Below, one piece after another: positions 39,734-49,640 of a DNA stretch of 64,000 bases (positions are counted from its first letter, which is position 1; every line of letters starts with the position of its first letter). This DNA is from Bradyrhizobium nanningense (GTDB lineage: Bacteria > Pseudomonadota > Alphaproteobacteria > Rhizobiales > Xanthobacteraceae), in NCBI RefSeq assembly GCF_004114535.1, contig NZ_LBJC01000076.1, forward strand, positions 23,188 through 87,187, given 5' to 3'. Both the position numbers and the translations under genes were made by a program. The notes under the pieces were generated by a model, which ran no database searches, had not been told where the DNA came from, and saw only the letters and a list, made by a program, of their open reading frames with translations.

Positions 39734-40153
39734 CTAGCCCGTTGGAGCCTCAACATTCGCCGTTGGTTCTTTATTCCACGATAAGTCACACTTAGGATCG
39801 AAAAACAAGTAATCGCAAGTCAGTTCTTCACCAGGTTGTACGTCACGCGCCGTCAGAATTCGGCAATGATCGTCTTGATATGTGTTTGGCTGACTGCTGT
39901 GGTTCATGAAGCGGGCGTTGTCAGCATTATACTCTACAACGCCATCGCTAGCCCTGTAGTCTCTTGGATAGGCATGCTTATCTAGTAGAGCTTGAAATGT
40001 TGGAGCTAGAGTTTCGTACTGCTCAGGCGTCACCGCGATGTCAACGATAGGATTATAAATCCAAATCAACGAATCTTTAGGCAAAAGAGTAGCTGAGAAA
40101 AGTCCAATGCCGCCAAACTGGTCTGGTTTCAAAATAGTGTCAACGATCAACAT
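39734..40153 (-). CDS. SET-domain protein (putative lysine methyltransferase)
   Basis: A 139-residue protein from ATG 40153 (GGGAGATTTCTTCA upstream). It is almost only a SET domain: the GIGLFSATLLPKDSLIW start (residues 15-31), the cofactor and catalytic motif ARFMNHSSQPN (80-90), and GEELTCDYLFF (108-118) with the conserved Tyr. SET proteins transfer a methyl group from S-adenosylmethionine to protein lysines. In bacteria they are rare and some are delivered to host nuclei, as in Legionella and Chlamydia. Nothing here proves secretion: no tts box and no signal peptide were seen. It stands alone and its base composition is lower in GC than its neighbours, suggesting transfer. Confidence 0.82.
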   Translation of the reverse strand: MLIVDTILKPDQFGGIGLFSATLLPKDSLIWIYNPIVDIAVTPEQYETLAPTFQALLDKHAYPRDYRASDGVVEYNADNARFMNHSSQPNTYQDDHCRILTARDVQPGEELTCDYLFFDPKCDLSWNKEPTANVEAPTG

Positions 40154-40701
40154 TGAAGAAATCTCCCAGGCACTATCACCGCAAGCTAAGTGACCTGAGT
40201 CCCGAAATCTCCTGCATAAATTGATAGGTCGTCTAATCGCGCCTCCATCACATTTGGATTTTCTCTGCATTTGTTGCCGGCTGCTGCGGATTGCCCTTCC
40301 GTCGTACCGGCATGCTGGCGGTGCTGGAAAGGGCCTGCGAGTAATGGAAGACCGAGCAAAGATCCGCGTCAAGGCGATGAGTTCATGTCGCGCGATCGCG
40401 ACCTTTGAGCCTATCAGCGCGGCGACACGCGAGGCGTTTTCGCAGATCTGCAAGCCGCCGAGGCAACGCTCGGCAATCATGTTGTCGTGGCGCCTGTCTT
40501 TGCGGCTCGTTCGCAATTTTCGAGTGGTCCTCAAACAGTAGGCCGTGTACTCATTAAGCGGCTGGCCGCCTGGTGTCCGCTCCCTTCAATAGCGGTGGAA
40601 AAGCGGACGTCTGCCGAGGTCGCTGAAGGGCTAAAACCAGCCGTACTCGCTTCGGCGGCTTCCGCTTGAAGCAGCACGCAGCTAGGGTATCTGGGCCCGC
40701 A

Positions 40702-41955
40702 TCAATCTGCTATCGTCGCGCGCATGATGGCTAAATTGACCGTTGCCCGCATCGGCTGCGGTACCCCATACATGCACGAGCGCCAGAGCCACTCGACAGG
40801 ACCGAACCGATAGCGGCGGAGCCACCACGCGCTGAACACCACCTGCGCGACATACACGAAAATGCCGATCGTCAGTGTCGCGGCCACGCCGAGCCGGCCA
40901 AATTGGCCTAGACCATAGCCGTAGAAGATCCAGCCGCAGATCACAGATTGCGCCAGATAGTTGGTGAGCGCCATGCGGCCAAGCGGTGCGGCCCAGCCCA
41001 GCATCCTCCGCCCGCCCGCGAGGTTCACAGCCGCGATGACTGCGGCCGCATAACCGAGAGCCAACACGACCGCCCCCAGCTGTTCTACCGGAAAATGCGC
41101 GCGCCCGAGCGACGGCCAATCGAAGAGCCCTTGTCCTGCTGCCGCGAGACTCAATCCGCCGCCGAGAGGAATGCCAAAGGTTGCGACGACGAACAGCAGG
41201 CGCCGGTTCGCCGAAGCCCGACGCAAAACCCCGCTGCGCCACGCGAGGGCGCCAACGAGGAACAGCGCGACAGTGCGCGGAAAGACCATGACGTGCGCCG
41301 AAAAAATCGCCGGCACCTCGCGGATCCGGAACGCGAGCACATCGAAAAATCCGCCTGTGCCGTAGGCCCGCATCGCGTCCGCGGCAAGACCGGCCATCCC
41401 GGCTGCTTCCGGCAGCGGCACAATCGGCGGTAGCACCGGCGTGGTCACGTAGAGCCCCAGGAGCAGCAGGGCTGCACCCGCCATGAGCCACCGCGCGCCG
41501 CCGAGGAAGGGCAGCACCACGAAGCCCGCCAGCGCATATTCGACGAGAATGTCGCCGTTCCAGATCAAACAGAGATGCACCAGGCCAATCGCCAGCAACA
41601 CCACTAGCCTGCGCACGAGCAAGATCATGCGCCGTGCATCGCCGGCAAGCCGTTCGAATTGGATGACGAGGCCGACGCCGAACAGCAGCGAGAACAGCGC
41701 AAGCGCCTTCCAGTCGACGGCGACCGTCAGCACAGCCGCTACCACCCGGTCGAGCGGCCCCGCCGGCTCCGCGTTCGGCAAGAACGGCGCGTAGAAGGAG
41801 ACCCGAAATATGGTCACGATGTTCATGGCGAGCACGCCGAACAGGGCCAAGCCCCGCAGCACGTCAATCGCGTCGAACCGCTCCGACCGGCTCATAGGCT
41901 TTGGAGGCGAGTTACTCGCCGGCGCGGTGCCCGAGCCGATGCTTCCGCCGGTCAT
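40702..41955 (-). CDS. DUF418 (YeiB-type) membrane protein
   Basis: A 417-residue protein from ATG 41955 with GGGGGAGTCCTGCA upstream. It begins with RFDAIDVLRGLALFGVLAMN, the hallmark N-terminus of DUF418 and acyltransferase-3-like proteins, and has about ten membrane helices. The C-terminal DUF418 part shows PLGRMALTNYLAQSVICGWI and RYRFGPVEWLWRSCMYG. Members are inner-membrane proteins of uncertain function, possibly involved in transport or modification of a cell-surface compound. The high-GC codon use looks like core Bradyrhizobium. It is a single gene without recognised control boxes. Confidence 0.85.
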   Translation of the reverse strand: MTGGSIGSGTAPASNSPPKPMSRSERFDAIDVLRGLALFGVLAMNIVTIFRVSFYAPFLPNAEPAGPLDRVVAAVLTVAVDWKALALFSLLFGVGLVIQFERLAGDARRMILLVRRLVVLLAIGLVHLCLIWNGDILVEYALAGFVVLPFLGGARWLMAGAALLLLGLYVTTPVLPPIVPLPEAAGMAGLAADAMRAYGTGGFFDVLAFRIREVPAIFSAHVMVFPRTVALFLVGALAWRSGVLRRASANRRLLFVVATFGIPLGGGLSLAAAGQGLFDWPSLGRAHFPVEQLGAVVLALGYAAAVIAAVNLAGGRRMLGWAAPLGRMALTNYLAQSVICGWIFYGYGLGQFGRLGVAATLTIGIFVYVAQVVFSAWWLRRYRFGPVEWLWRSCMYGVPQPMRATVNLAIMRATIAD

Positions 41956-42225
41956 TGCAGGACTCCCCCATTTTCGATGCAGAGATTTAGAATGCCGCCT
42001 CGTGCCGCATCAAACTACCTAAATTGGGGGCCGACTCGAACGATGACAATTTGATTCGCTACCAGTGCGCGAGGAAATAAACATGAACTTGGATTGGCGA
42101 AATTTCTCCAATGGCTCAAGTTGATCTCCCGGTATTGCCGCGAGTGTTATTTCGGTATCGTTCCATAAACAGACGAGACGATGAAACGCGAAATTCTCTG
42201 CTAGTACGGAGCGATATCCTATCTC

Positions 42226-42369
42226 TATCGAGCCCGGAATCTGGTCGAGCGCTTCTTCAGCAAGCTCAAGCATTGTCGGCGCGTGGCAACGCGCTACGAC
42301 AAACTCGCCGCCGACTACCTCGCGCTCGTCCTACTTGCATCAATCAGGCTGTGGCTGCGCGTTAATGAG
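42226..42369 (+). pseudogene. IS5-family transposase 3' remnant
   Basis: Reads YRARNLVERFFSKLKHCRRV, then TRYDKLAADYLALVLLASIR and LWLRVNES-stop, the standard C-terminus of IS5/IS427-type transposases. Everything upstream is missing. Confidence 0.8.
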
Positions 42370-43105
42370 TCACGTCCTAATCTGGCCGATTTGATCAGCC
42401 GGATAGAGGTCGCTGCGGCTTGCTCAGCTTCATTCTGCGCTCAAGCTCCTTGAGGCGCTAGGTCACCTCAGGTGGTCTTTTTCGATGGGCAGATCAGTGC
42501 CGAAGGCACCCGGCGCTGAACCGAATCCATGTCCCGAACGACGCAGCTCTCATCAAAGCGTCCGAGTCCGGAGTAGCGACAGATACTGCACGATCTATTC
42601 ACTGCTCTTACAGGTTGCAGCACCTAGCTCCGCCAAAACTTGCTCACCGGCTTTCCGCGGGGACGTTGAGGCAGAGTATACCAGTGCAGGGGCGCTGGCG
42701 GCAGAGTCGGGGTCGCACCGTGTAAGCTGCGGAACTCGTCGGTTGGGCTAAGCGAAGATCGCACGGTATCCCGACCAGTGCTGACCCTAACATACGGTAC
42801 TGATTTTGAGGCGGAATTCACGAGGTGCTGGGCAGCGCCTCGTTGGCCACGGGAGCTTTCTGCGGAAGGCCACGACGAGGATGTGCGTCTGAGGCTAATG
42901 GACGACCACATTCATCTGTAGCCAGCTAAGCTCAGCTGGCGCGTGTTCAATGGGGGCGCGCGAAGCAGCCTCTTTGCTCGGAGGATGCTTATCCTGTCTC
43001 GGGGCAGCGGCCCCAATCAATGGCAATGCTGCAAAGCGCAACGGCAATAACGCCGTAGGTTTCCTTCGCAGCTTTGGCCGCCGGCTCTTCGGAAGTGAAA
43101 GGGCG
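42370..43105. other. Decayed stretch
   Basis: About 735 bp without a supportable gene. Confidence 0.4.
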
Positions 43106-43141
43106 ATGGCTGTGCGGCTCAACGCGGAGCCGCACAGCCAT
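43106..43141. repeat. Perfect 15-bp inverted repeat (stable hairpin)
   Basis: ATGGCTGTGCGGCTC (43106-43120), loop AACGCG, GAGCCGCACAGCCAT (43127-43141). No T-run on either side. It lies about 155 bp past the stop of the minus-strand effector and could act in RNA stability or be a mobile-element trace. Confidence 0.75.
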
Positions 43142-43296
43142 GATGCGCGCAAGTCAATCGGGCCGGGTAGCGCTCAGCCGCACCGCCCGGAACCGCGCCA
43201 AGCTCGCAAGAGTTGCTGGAGCAAGCTATGGTCCAATAGCAAGTCCAACACGGAGCTATGCGGACGGGCTCGTAGCGTGGGATTGTCCCTCAGCAT

Positions 43297-44628
43297 CTAC
43301 CTTCTCGGCTGATGAATGAGCCGAACGTCATTGGGGCCCCCCGGCCCCAAGAGGGCGGTGTAACGCTCGCCGCGAATGTCGTACTCTTTTACCGGCTGCG
43401 CCTCGTTCGGCAAGAGGCCCCAGCGGCCGAGCTTCGAGCGCATCGTGTCCGAGGCGGGTTGGGTGCCGTGCGAAAAATTCTCGGGAACGGCGAATGATGC
43501 GGCATAAATCTCGCGGGGCGCGGGGGACGTCCTTTCAGCCCTGGAGGACGCCGGAGCGGCTTGGTCCATCGACCGTCCAAGCAACGCTGGTGAGGCTCGA
43601 TTCGCTGGCTGCGTGCTGGGCTGCGGCACGTTTTCCCGTCGAGATCCGAGAGGAATGGCAGCGCCTGGCGGATTGAGTGGGGTGCTTCGCCTGATCGCCG
43701 CAGCGGGCACGAACAGCGCCGTGTAGCGGTCATTGTGAACGATAAAACTGTTGGGTCGGCTGTCCTGGCTCGGCGGGGCGTTGTTAAGGTCAAGCGCAGC
43801 GGACGCGTGCTGGTCGCCCTGCCGGAAATTGAAGGGACGAACGACGGATTCTAAATCCGGCGCTTGGTGATGACCCTCGGTTGGTTCGAGAGACGACGAT
43901 GGGCCGGCGTTTCCCACCATCGCCCACAGCAGATCCTGATCGAAGTCTTCCGCAGGAAGGACGGCCGGACCGCGGGCCTGAAACGGTGCGCCGACTTCTT
44001 CCATCAGCTCGCGAACGACTGAACTGCCGGGCTCGCTCACCTGGCCCCCGATGGCATCCCCTTCCGTATGGCTTAATATTCTTTGCCTCTTCGCAGGCCT
44101 CAACTCCCCGGTATAATCGTCACCCATCAGGACCTCCCGACTTGAAACGGGAGCGCTCCAGGTCAGCTCGTACGGAGCCGGCTGGTAGCCGCCGCTCCAG
44201 TTGAACTGACGGACGGCTTCTCCGGGGTGTCCGAAGTGATCGCGCACGCTTGGGTCGAAAGACGATGCTAGGATGGCTTCGCCCATCAAGGGATCCTGAT
44301 CATGACCTTCCGCAGGTAGCGGCCAAGTCGAAGCTTCCCCCGGCGCGCTGTGCTGGGCAGCGGTGTCCCCGAGGTGTCTCGTTACTGCGTCTTCAGGATA
44401 AGGACCGCCGGCCCCCTGGTGCCCAAGTACCAAGGCCTCGATAGGTCTACGATCTTCCTCGGACAGATGAGGATAGTAGCGATCTGGAGAAGCAGGAATC
44501 TCTGCAGCAGGGGGATCAAGGTGCGGCACTTCATCCAAGTACGGCTCAAACTGGGCTTGCTGCTGTTGCGGTTGTGACAGCGCGGCGTTGTCTCGGTCGA
44601 ATGGGTTGATGCTGTTAAATCGGTCCAT
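43297..44628 (-). CDS. Type III effector with NLS-like cluster, EAR motif and FSHGTQ module
   Basis: A 443-residue protein from ATG 44628 (GGAG site 8 bp upstream; a GTG two codons earlier is possible), 64 bp after a tts box. It starts MDRFNSINPFDRDNAALSQP and is Pro/Gln/acid-rich and likely disordered. Visible features: a basic cluster RPAKRQRIL (KRQR at 180-183) that could be a nuclear localisation signal, and LDLNNAPP at 279-286, an exact plant EAR repressor motif of the DLNxxP type. The C-terminal module (residues about 378-443) has FAVPENFSHGTQPASDTM, RWGLLPNEAQPVKEYDIRGE and RYTALLGPGGPNDVRLIHQP. It probably enters the plant nucleus and dampens transcription (inference). Confidence 0.82.
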   Translation of the reverse strand: MDRFNSINPFDRDNAALSQPQQQQAQFEPYLDEVPHLDPPAAEIPASPDRYYPHLSEEDRRPIEALVLGHQGAGGPYPEDAVTRHLGDTAAQHSAPGEASTWPLPAEGHDQDPLMGEAILASSFDPSVRDHFGHPGEAVRQFNWSGGYQPAPYELTWSAPVSSREVLMGDDYTGELRPAKRQRILSHTEGDAIGGQVSEPGSSVVRELMEEVGAPFQARGPAVLPAEDFDQDLLWAMVGNAGPSSSLEPTEGHHQAPDLESVVRPFNFRQGDQHASAALDLNNAPPSQDSRPNSFIVHNDRYTALFVPAAAIRRSTPLNPPGAAIPLGSRRENVPQPSTQPANRASPALLGRSMDQAAPASSRAERTSPAPREIYAASFAVPENFSHGTQPASDTMRSKLGRWGLLPNEAQPVKEYDIRGERYTALLGPGGPNDVRLIHQPRR

Positions 44629-44691
44629 GTCCACTCCGCGGGGTTTGAGTCAACTCGGCAATGCCGAGCCGATAGTGTCGCTCTCTCTCGC

Positions 44692-44723
44692 TCTGTCAGG
44701 GTCAGCTGTCGACAAGCTGACGC
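44692..44723 (-). promoter_or_regulatory. tts box of the 443-residue effector
   Basis: Minus strand: CGTCAGCTTGTCGACAGCTG, then ACCCTGACAGAG. Strong core match; ends 64 bp before ATG 44628. Confidence 0.85.
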
Positions 44724-46100
44724 GCTTAGAGAAAATTTAGCGATTGCGATCTCAGATTAGTCATTTCGCCGCTCTTAACCCTCGACCGGTGACGGAGCCG
44801 AGGAGGCGGCATGGCTTTGTGTGTTCGGGAAGAGCTCAATGGCGTTGGCACTCTGACGCCGCGACGATCTCGGCAACTGATTTGGCCTCTTCAGTCAACC
44901 CAACATTCCCGACGCCACCTGGATCAGCTTGCACCATCAATCTTAGGATTTGTGGCGACAACGGATCCATGGCTCGCGCGCTCGTGTGTCGCACCGCGGC
45001 GGATGCTCTCGATCGGCTTGTAGGTCTCAACTGGCTCTGGTGCTTCGGCAGCAAGGTCATAGAAAGCCCATAGGTCCTAGATTGGCGATCCTTGTCCGGT
45101 AACCAAGGTCACGCGCATATTGGTGCCATTCTCGACCAAGGTACCGAATGCATGCTCCGCGACCGCGCGGCTGGGCGCCATTGAGATCCTGCATAACCTT
45201 CTTCTTGCCGCTCCGAACGAGCTCGGAATCTCTTTGAGCACCCTGACTGTCTTGTGTGCTGCCGGCACTCGTATTCGCCGTGATTGGTCGTTCAGGCCCG
45301 AAATCACCGAAGGGGAAAGGTTCGGCGCATCCTTTCCACCAGGGCCGGCAGCGCCTTCTGGGATCGCCTCTCGACATACTGCGCGGCGACGGGGCGGGCA
45401 GGAGGGGATCGAGGCTCCTGGTCCGCCGCGCTCGGACTGGCAAATCATTTAGGGGTGACGGGGATCCAACCGGCGAGCCGCTCGCACATCGGTCCTCGCC
45501 TTGGGCTGGCAGCCTTGATCGCGCCGACAGTGGCGATGTTGCGCGTCGGGCCATAGCCGTGCCGCACGGCCGGCGCGACCATCCGCGGCGGCTTCAGCTC
45601 GCCGGCGTCTGCCGAACGCGGCAGTTCCGTCTCGACAGTCCGGCGAACAGATCACGCACTCTGTTGCGGAGAATCTGTACCCTTGCATGATCAACCGCAG
45701 ACGGTTGAGAAGGGCATAATGTTGATCCTCTCCTTCGGGCCGTATCGCCTCCTTGGAGAAGTTCTCGCAGGTTCGCCGTCCGCCTTGCCACGCTGCCTCT
45801 CTGAGCGCGTCATGACCGAGAGTGCTGCATAGCTCCCGCTTTCTTCGTATTCACCCGGTCCCCGTTCAAGCCCTCTATGTGCAGAGTCCGACAGCAAATT
45901 GCGATCGAGTCGATCTGAGATCGCAAATTGGTGATTGTCTGGACCAAGCTCGCGAGCCCTGGCATGTCGATTGCTACGAAGCGCCTGCTACATCACGCCA
46001 GTGGACCAGACGCGAAGGCCGAGCCAGATCTGCCGTCCAAACCAATTCGCTAGCTTAGAAGCGGCGCTGTTAACTGCCGCTCCGCCAACGGGGCCAAGTC
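44724..46100. other. Decayed stretch
   Basis: About 1.4 kb of short overlapping frames without family features; possibly old transposon DNA. Confidence 0.4.
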
Positions 46101-46724
46101 ATGCCGATCGACACATCCAAATTCTTCGCCTCCATTCGCATCAACAAGAAGGACGCGCAGGAGCGGCAGACCGCGGCGCTATGCGAATGGCCTGATTGCC
46201 AGAACAAGGCGACCCATCCCGCGCCAAAGGGTCGCGGCAATGCGCGCGAATATTGGCACTTCTGCATCGACCATGTGCGCAAATACAATCAGTCCTACAA
46301 TTTCTTCTCGGGCATGGACGCGGAAGCGGTCGCGCGCTACCAGAAGGACGAGCTGATCGGCCATCGTCCAACCTGGAAGATGGGCGAGAGCATCAGCGCT
46401 CGCAAAATGACCGGCAGCCCGGCCGATTCCGAGGGCGCCTGCGATGCTTTTTGCATGCTCGCCGAACTGAGCGGACGCGCCAGTCCCCGCCCTCGCGCGG
46501 AGGCCAAGCCTGAGGAGCGCAAGATTTTCAATGCCAAGCGGAAAGCGTTGCAGGTGATGGGCCTGAATGTCGACGCGACGCTCGAAGATATCAAGGCAAA
46601 GTACAAGGCGATGGTCAAACAGCACCATCCCGATGCCAATGGCGGCGACCGCTCTAAGGAGGACCGCCTGGTCGAGATCATCAAGGCCTACCATTACCTG
46701 AAGACCGTGGTGCGCGAGAGCTAG
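46101..46724 (+). CDS. J-domain (DnaJ-like) protein
   Basis: A 207-residue protein. Residues 1-75 have a Cys/His-containing segment (CEWPDCQNKATHPAPKGRG, then YWHFCIDHVRKYNQSYNFF). Residues about 148-207 form a J domain: ALQVMGLNVDATLEDIKAKY, then AMVKQHHPDANGGD with the HPD loop, ending in AYHYLKTVV. J domains stimulate Hsp70/DnaK ATPase activity. The same architecture is known in the core chromosome of Bradyrhizobium and related genera. High-GC codon use and an intact frame amid decayed DNA suggest a kept gene, either resident or a recruited copy. Confidence 0.87.
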   Translation: MPIDTSKFFASIRINKKDAQERQTAALCEWPDCQNKATHPAPKGRGNAREYWHFCIDHVRKYNQSYNFFSGMDAEAVARYQKDELIGHRPTWKMGESISARKMTGSPADSEGACDAFCMLAELSGRASPRPRAEAKPEERKIFNAKRKALQVMGLNVDATLEDIKAKYKAMVKQHHPDANGGDRSKEDRLVEIIKAYHYLKTVVRES

Positions 46725-47824
46725 CCCGGACACGATTTGAGCGGCTTCACCCCACCCGCCGCTACGTAGGACCTTGATCGTGTGAAGCTGCATCCGAGCT
46801 GGCGCGTAATCCGCTTCAGACCCCCACCCCGACGCCCGCAGGCAACATCTCCGCCAAGTCACGTCTTTATCAACCGCCCTCCCGGATCAAACCACGACGA
46901 ACCTTCCGTGATTCTTGCCTCTTTCGCTCCCTTCTCGGCTTTCCAAGGAGGGGGCAAGTCCTCATGACGCAAATGGGACATTCGCGATGGCGCGCCATAG
47001 CGAAACTCCGAAAGCGCCGGTCCTCTCAAAGACCCCGCTAGACTAAACTGCTGCTCCGCTTCTCGATTCAAGGATGGGAAGGCTCGTAATGGATTTGGCT
47101 CGCGCCTTAGGACCGCACTCACAGGCAGCGCCCATCCGCGTTCCGCGTCAGCGCAGGTGAGGCATCCAGCCTTGCTCTTGATCCATATCAATTCGATGTC
47201 GCGCTTGAGACGTTGTCGCATGTTTGACGTATGCCACATCCGTTCAAACACCTCAGACGACGCCGTGTTTCTCTGAGTGCCTCTCTTAGCGGGCCATTTT
47301 GTCGATCGGAAAGTGGTGCGAGAATTGCTGTGCCCATCCTGATGGTTCTTGGAAAGGCCTGAGGATCGCATACATGCTGTCGTCCTCATCAAGCAGCTAT
47401 GTGTCAATGTCCGCGAGTGGCAGCCCGGCATGCGCAAGCGCTGCACCGGTCTCTGACCTGAGTTGTGCCGAGCTGCGCGAAGAGTTCTGTGCCGAGCTCA
47501 CTTCCTTAGGTTGGCGCTGGGGATGCTGGTATGTTCTTGTGACAAGTACTGACCTTGTCCGCCGCAAAAGTTGCGTCATTTGCCAGCCACTCTTTCGAGA
47601 GTCTGGATACGCTCGCGTCAATTTGGCACCTCGGATAGCAACCCGGCGGGTCAGCAACGAAAAGATCAGCATCGACTTGGCTCAATCTTCGGGCGCACGT
47701 CGGTTTGCTCCAGCTATCTGCCCGGTGCGAGCTGGGACCTGGCCAAACATTTCGGGCCCGGCGCTTTCCTTCGCGCGTGAGCGTTCACCTGAAACAAGCG
47801 GACCCCAACATCTGTGTAAGCAAA
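46725..47824. other. Stretch before the LuxR gene
   Basis: About 1.1 kb. A 181-codon plus-strand frame (47299-47844) has no family features and overlaps the LuxR start. No lux-box-like palindrome was identified. Confidence 0.4.
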
Positions 47825-48622
47825 ATGGAAATAGAAATGGATGACCAATCGCACGGCAAAATGCCAATCTCTTCAAGGGGACGGGAAAGCCGCGGTCCCG
47901 ACCTATTCAGCTTCGTCGAATGCGCCATACAGACACAATCAATCAAAGCCCTGTTCGATCTTCTAGTGAATTGCTCGAGCAATGAAGGCTTCGATAAAGT
48001 CGCGTACGGAGCACTCACCCGCTCGAATGAGCGTCGTCTGCCGGAGTATCTGCCGCCCCCGCCAACTATAAACTTCCCGTCAGATTGGTGCCAACGCTAT
48101 GCTGAGCAAGAGTATCGAGCGATCGACCCCGTGGTCCGGCGGACAGCAATGCTACCAAGGCCCTTTCTCTGGGATGAGCTAACCAGTCTATATGAACTGC
48201 AGCCCCGTGAGCTGCGCGTCTTGCACGAGGCCAGAGAAGCAGGTCTTAAGCATGGCATAAGCGTGCCATTGTTTGGATCGCAAGGCCGATTGGCTTTCGT
48301 TTCGTTTGCATCTCCCTTCGATGATGCCGATCCACGGGCGCGCATCGATCATCTCACGACATTGGCGTCGGCGTTTCACAACGCTGTCGCGCAGATTACA
48401 CCGCCGCTTGATGAAGGTTCCAAGACAGACATTCCGCTAACAGAGCGAGAAACAGAGTGCCTATACTGGGTCGCAGAGGGGAAGTCAGCTTGGGTAATCG
48501 GGAAAGTTGTTGAGGTCAGCCCGAATACCGTCAATTTTCACATGAAGAACGTCATCAGGAAGCTAGGGGCGGCGAACCGGACAAATGCTGTAGCTATAGC
48601 AACCCGACGCCGCCTCATTTAA
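47825..48622 (+). CDS. LuxR-type quorum-sensing regulator (solo)
   Basis: A 265-residue protein from ATG 47825. The N-terminal autoinducer-binding domain keeps all six residues that bind acyl-homoserine lactones in TraR/LuxR, at the right spacing: Trp88, Tyr92, Asp101, Pro102, Trp116 and Gly144. The C-terminal GerE helix-turn-helix reads LTERETECLYWVAEGKSAWV and SPNTVNFHMKNVIRKLGAAN, with the invariant Glu, Leu and Gly. It should therefore sense a signal and bind DNA. No luxI-type synthase occurs in the window, so it is a solo or answers a synthase encoded elsewhere. The frame is intact. Confidence 0.9.
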   Translation: MEIEMDDQSHGKMPISSRGRESRGPDLFSFVECAIQTQSIKALFDLLVNCSSNEGFDKVAYGALTRSNERRLPEYLPPPPTINFPSDWCQRYAEQEYRAIDPVVRRTAMLPRPFLWDELTSLYELQPRELRVLHEAREAGLKHGISVPLFGSQGRLAFVSFASPFDDADPRARIDHLTTLASAFHNAVAQITPPLDEGSKTDIPLTERETECLYWVAEGKSAWVIGKVVEVSPNTVNFHMKNVIRKLGAANRTNAVAIATRRRLI

Positions 48623-49038
48623 TTCCGTGCGCGTATAAAAAAGCGATCAAACGCCCCGTTCCCGGGCGGGCTCTTCTGTTCTCATGCATTTGCCGCGGAG
48701 CGGGACATCCGATCTCAACTGGGTTCAACGATGCACCGCAACGGAAAACGGCTCAAATCAGATAACTGGGTGGGCAAGCGCATCAGGCGCGCGTATGCGA
48801 TGTCCCTCAGCAGTGCCTGGTGTGGACCTTGGGGCGTCGTCGTTGCATGCAAGTCTCGTCGCCAGAAGCAGTCCGCCTCTCAGAGGTTGGATTTCCTCGT
48901 ACGGACGATGTACGCCTCCGGCGCTAAATCGCATGCTTTGTCATATCAAGCACGCGATCCTGGCAAGATTGATGTGAAATTCGCTGCGTTTCAGATCGAG
49001 GATGTTTATTTGATGAATCGCGATGTAATAGGTTCTTG
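48623..49038. other. Decayed stretch
   Basis: About 415 bp with no supportable gene. Confidence 0.4.
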
Positions 49039-49366
49039 TTGCTAACAGACTGCTCAACGCGATGGACGGGTTGAAGGAAGACGCTGAGATCACCTTCATT
49101 CTCCTCACCAATCGTCCTGAGGCTCTCGAGGCCGCGCTGGTCGGCCGTCCGGCCCTATCAAGCAGGATCGCGGTGCCGCTGTCCGACGCGACCGGCCGCG
49201 GCAAGCTGGTCCGCACCTATGGCAGGGGCTTGCCGCTGGACGAAACCATGGTGGCTAAAGCTGTGACTTCACGCCGGGGGCAGCGCCGCCTTTATCGAGG
49301 AGTTGATGCTTCGCGTTGTGCAATCGAGGCTTGCCAGCTGCTGCAATTGTGGCGCGATTTCCCTTA
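49039..49366 (+). pseudogene. AAA+ ATPase C-terminal remnant
   Basis: Reads LLNAMDGLKEDAEITFILLT, then NRPEALEAALVGRPA, VPLSDATGRGKLVRTYGRGL and PLDETMVAKAV. These are the second-region and sensor motifs (xxxTNRPexLexAL..RPgR) of FtsH/VCP-type AAA ATPases. The arginine-finger region is mutated and the end is frameshifted; Walker A and B are missing. Confidence 0.75.
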
Positions 49367-49387
49367 ACGTGGAACGACCTGCTCGTG

Positions 49388-49640
49388 CAGCGAGATCAAT
49401 CGCCTAGCGATAGGCGTTGTGGTAAGGGATCTCCAGCTATCGACCTTGCGCATGTTGATCTGGCCGAGGAGAGCAGGCTAGGACAACATTGCAGCGGCGG
49501 TCGCTGATGGAAATGGTGTTGATCTTGATCCGCCGCTTGAAGCTCGTGCGGGCGCTCAATGGTGTTGGTAATGCCCAGTGCCAAACTTCCGCTGCAGTGT
49601 TCTACAGCGTGGTATATGGTCGTACATCGGCACAGAGGCA
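49388..49640 (-). pseudogene. IS256 (Mutator)-family transposase 3' remnant
   Basis: On the minus strand, joined across frames: GITNTIERPHEL, then KRRIKINTISISDRRCNVV and PRPDQHAQGR...AIDLAARAG. This follows the usual IS256 C-terminus (TNxIERxxxEfKRRtK...). Small indels separate the parts. Confidence 0.6.

Noticed and set aside
47299..47844. 181-codon frame before the LuxR gene
   Set aside because: Serine/cysteine-rich composition without domains, overlaps the LuxR start.
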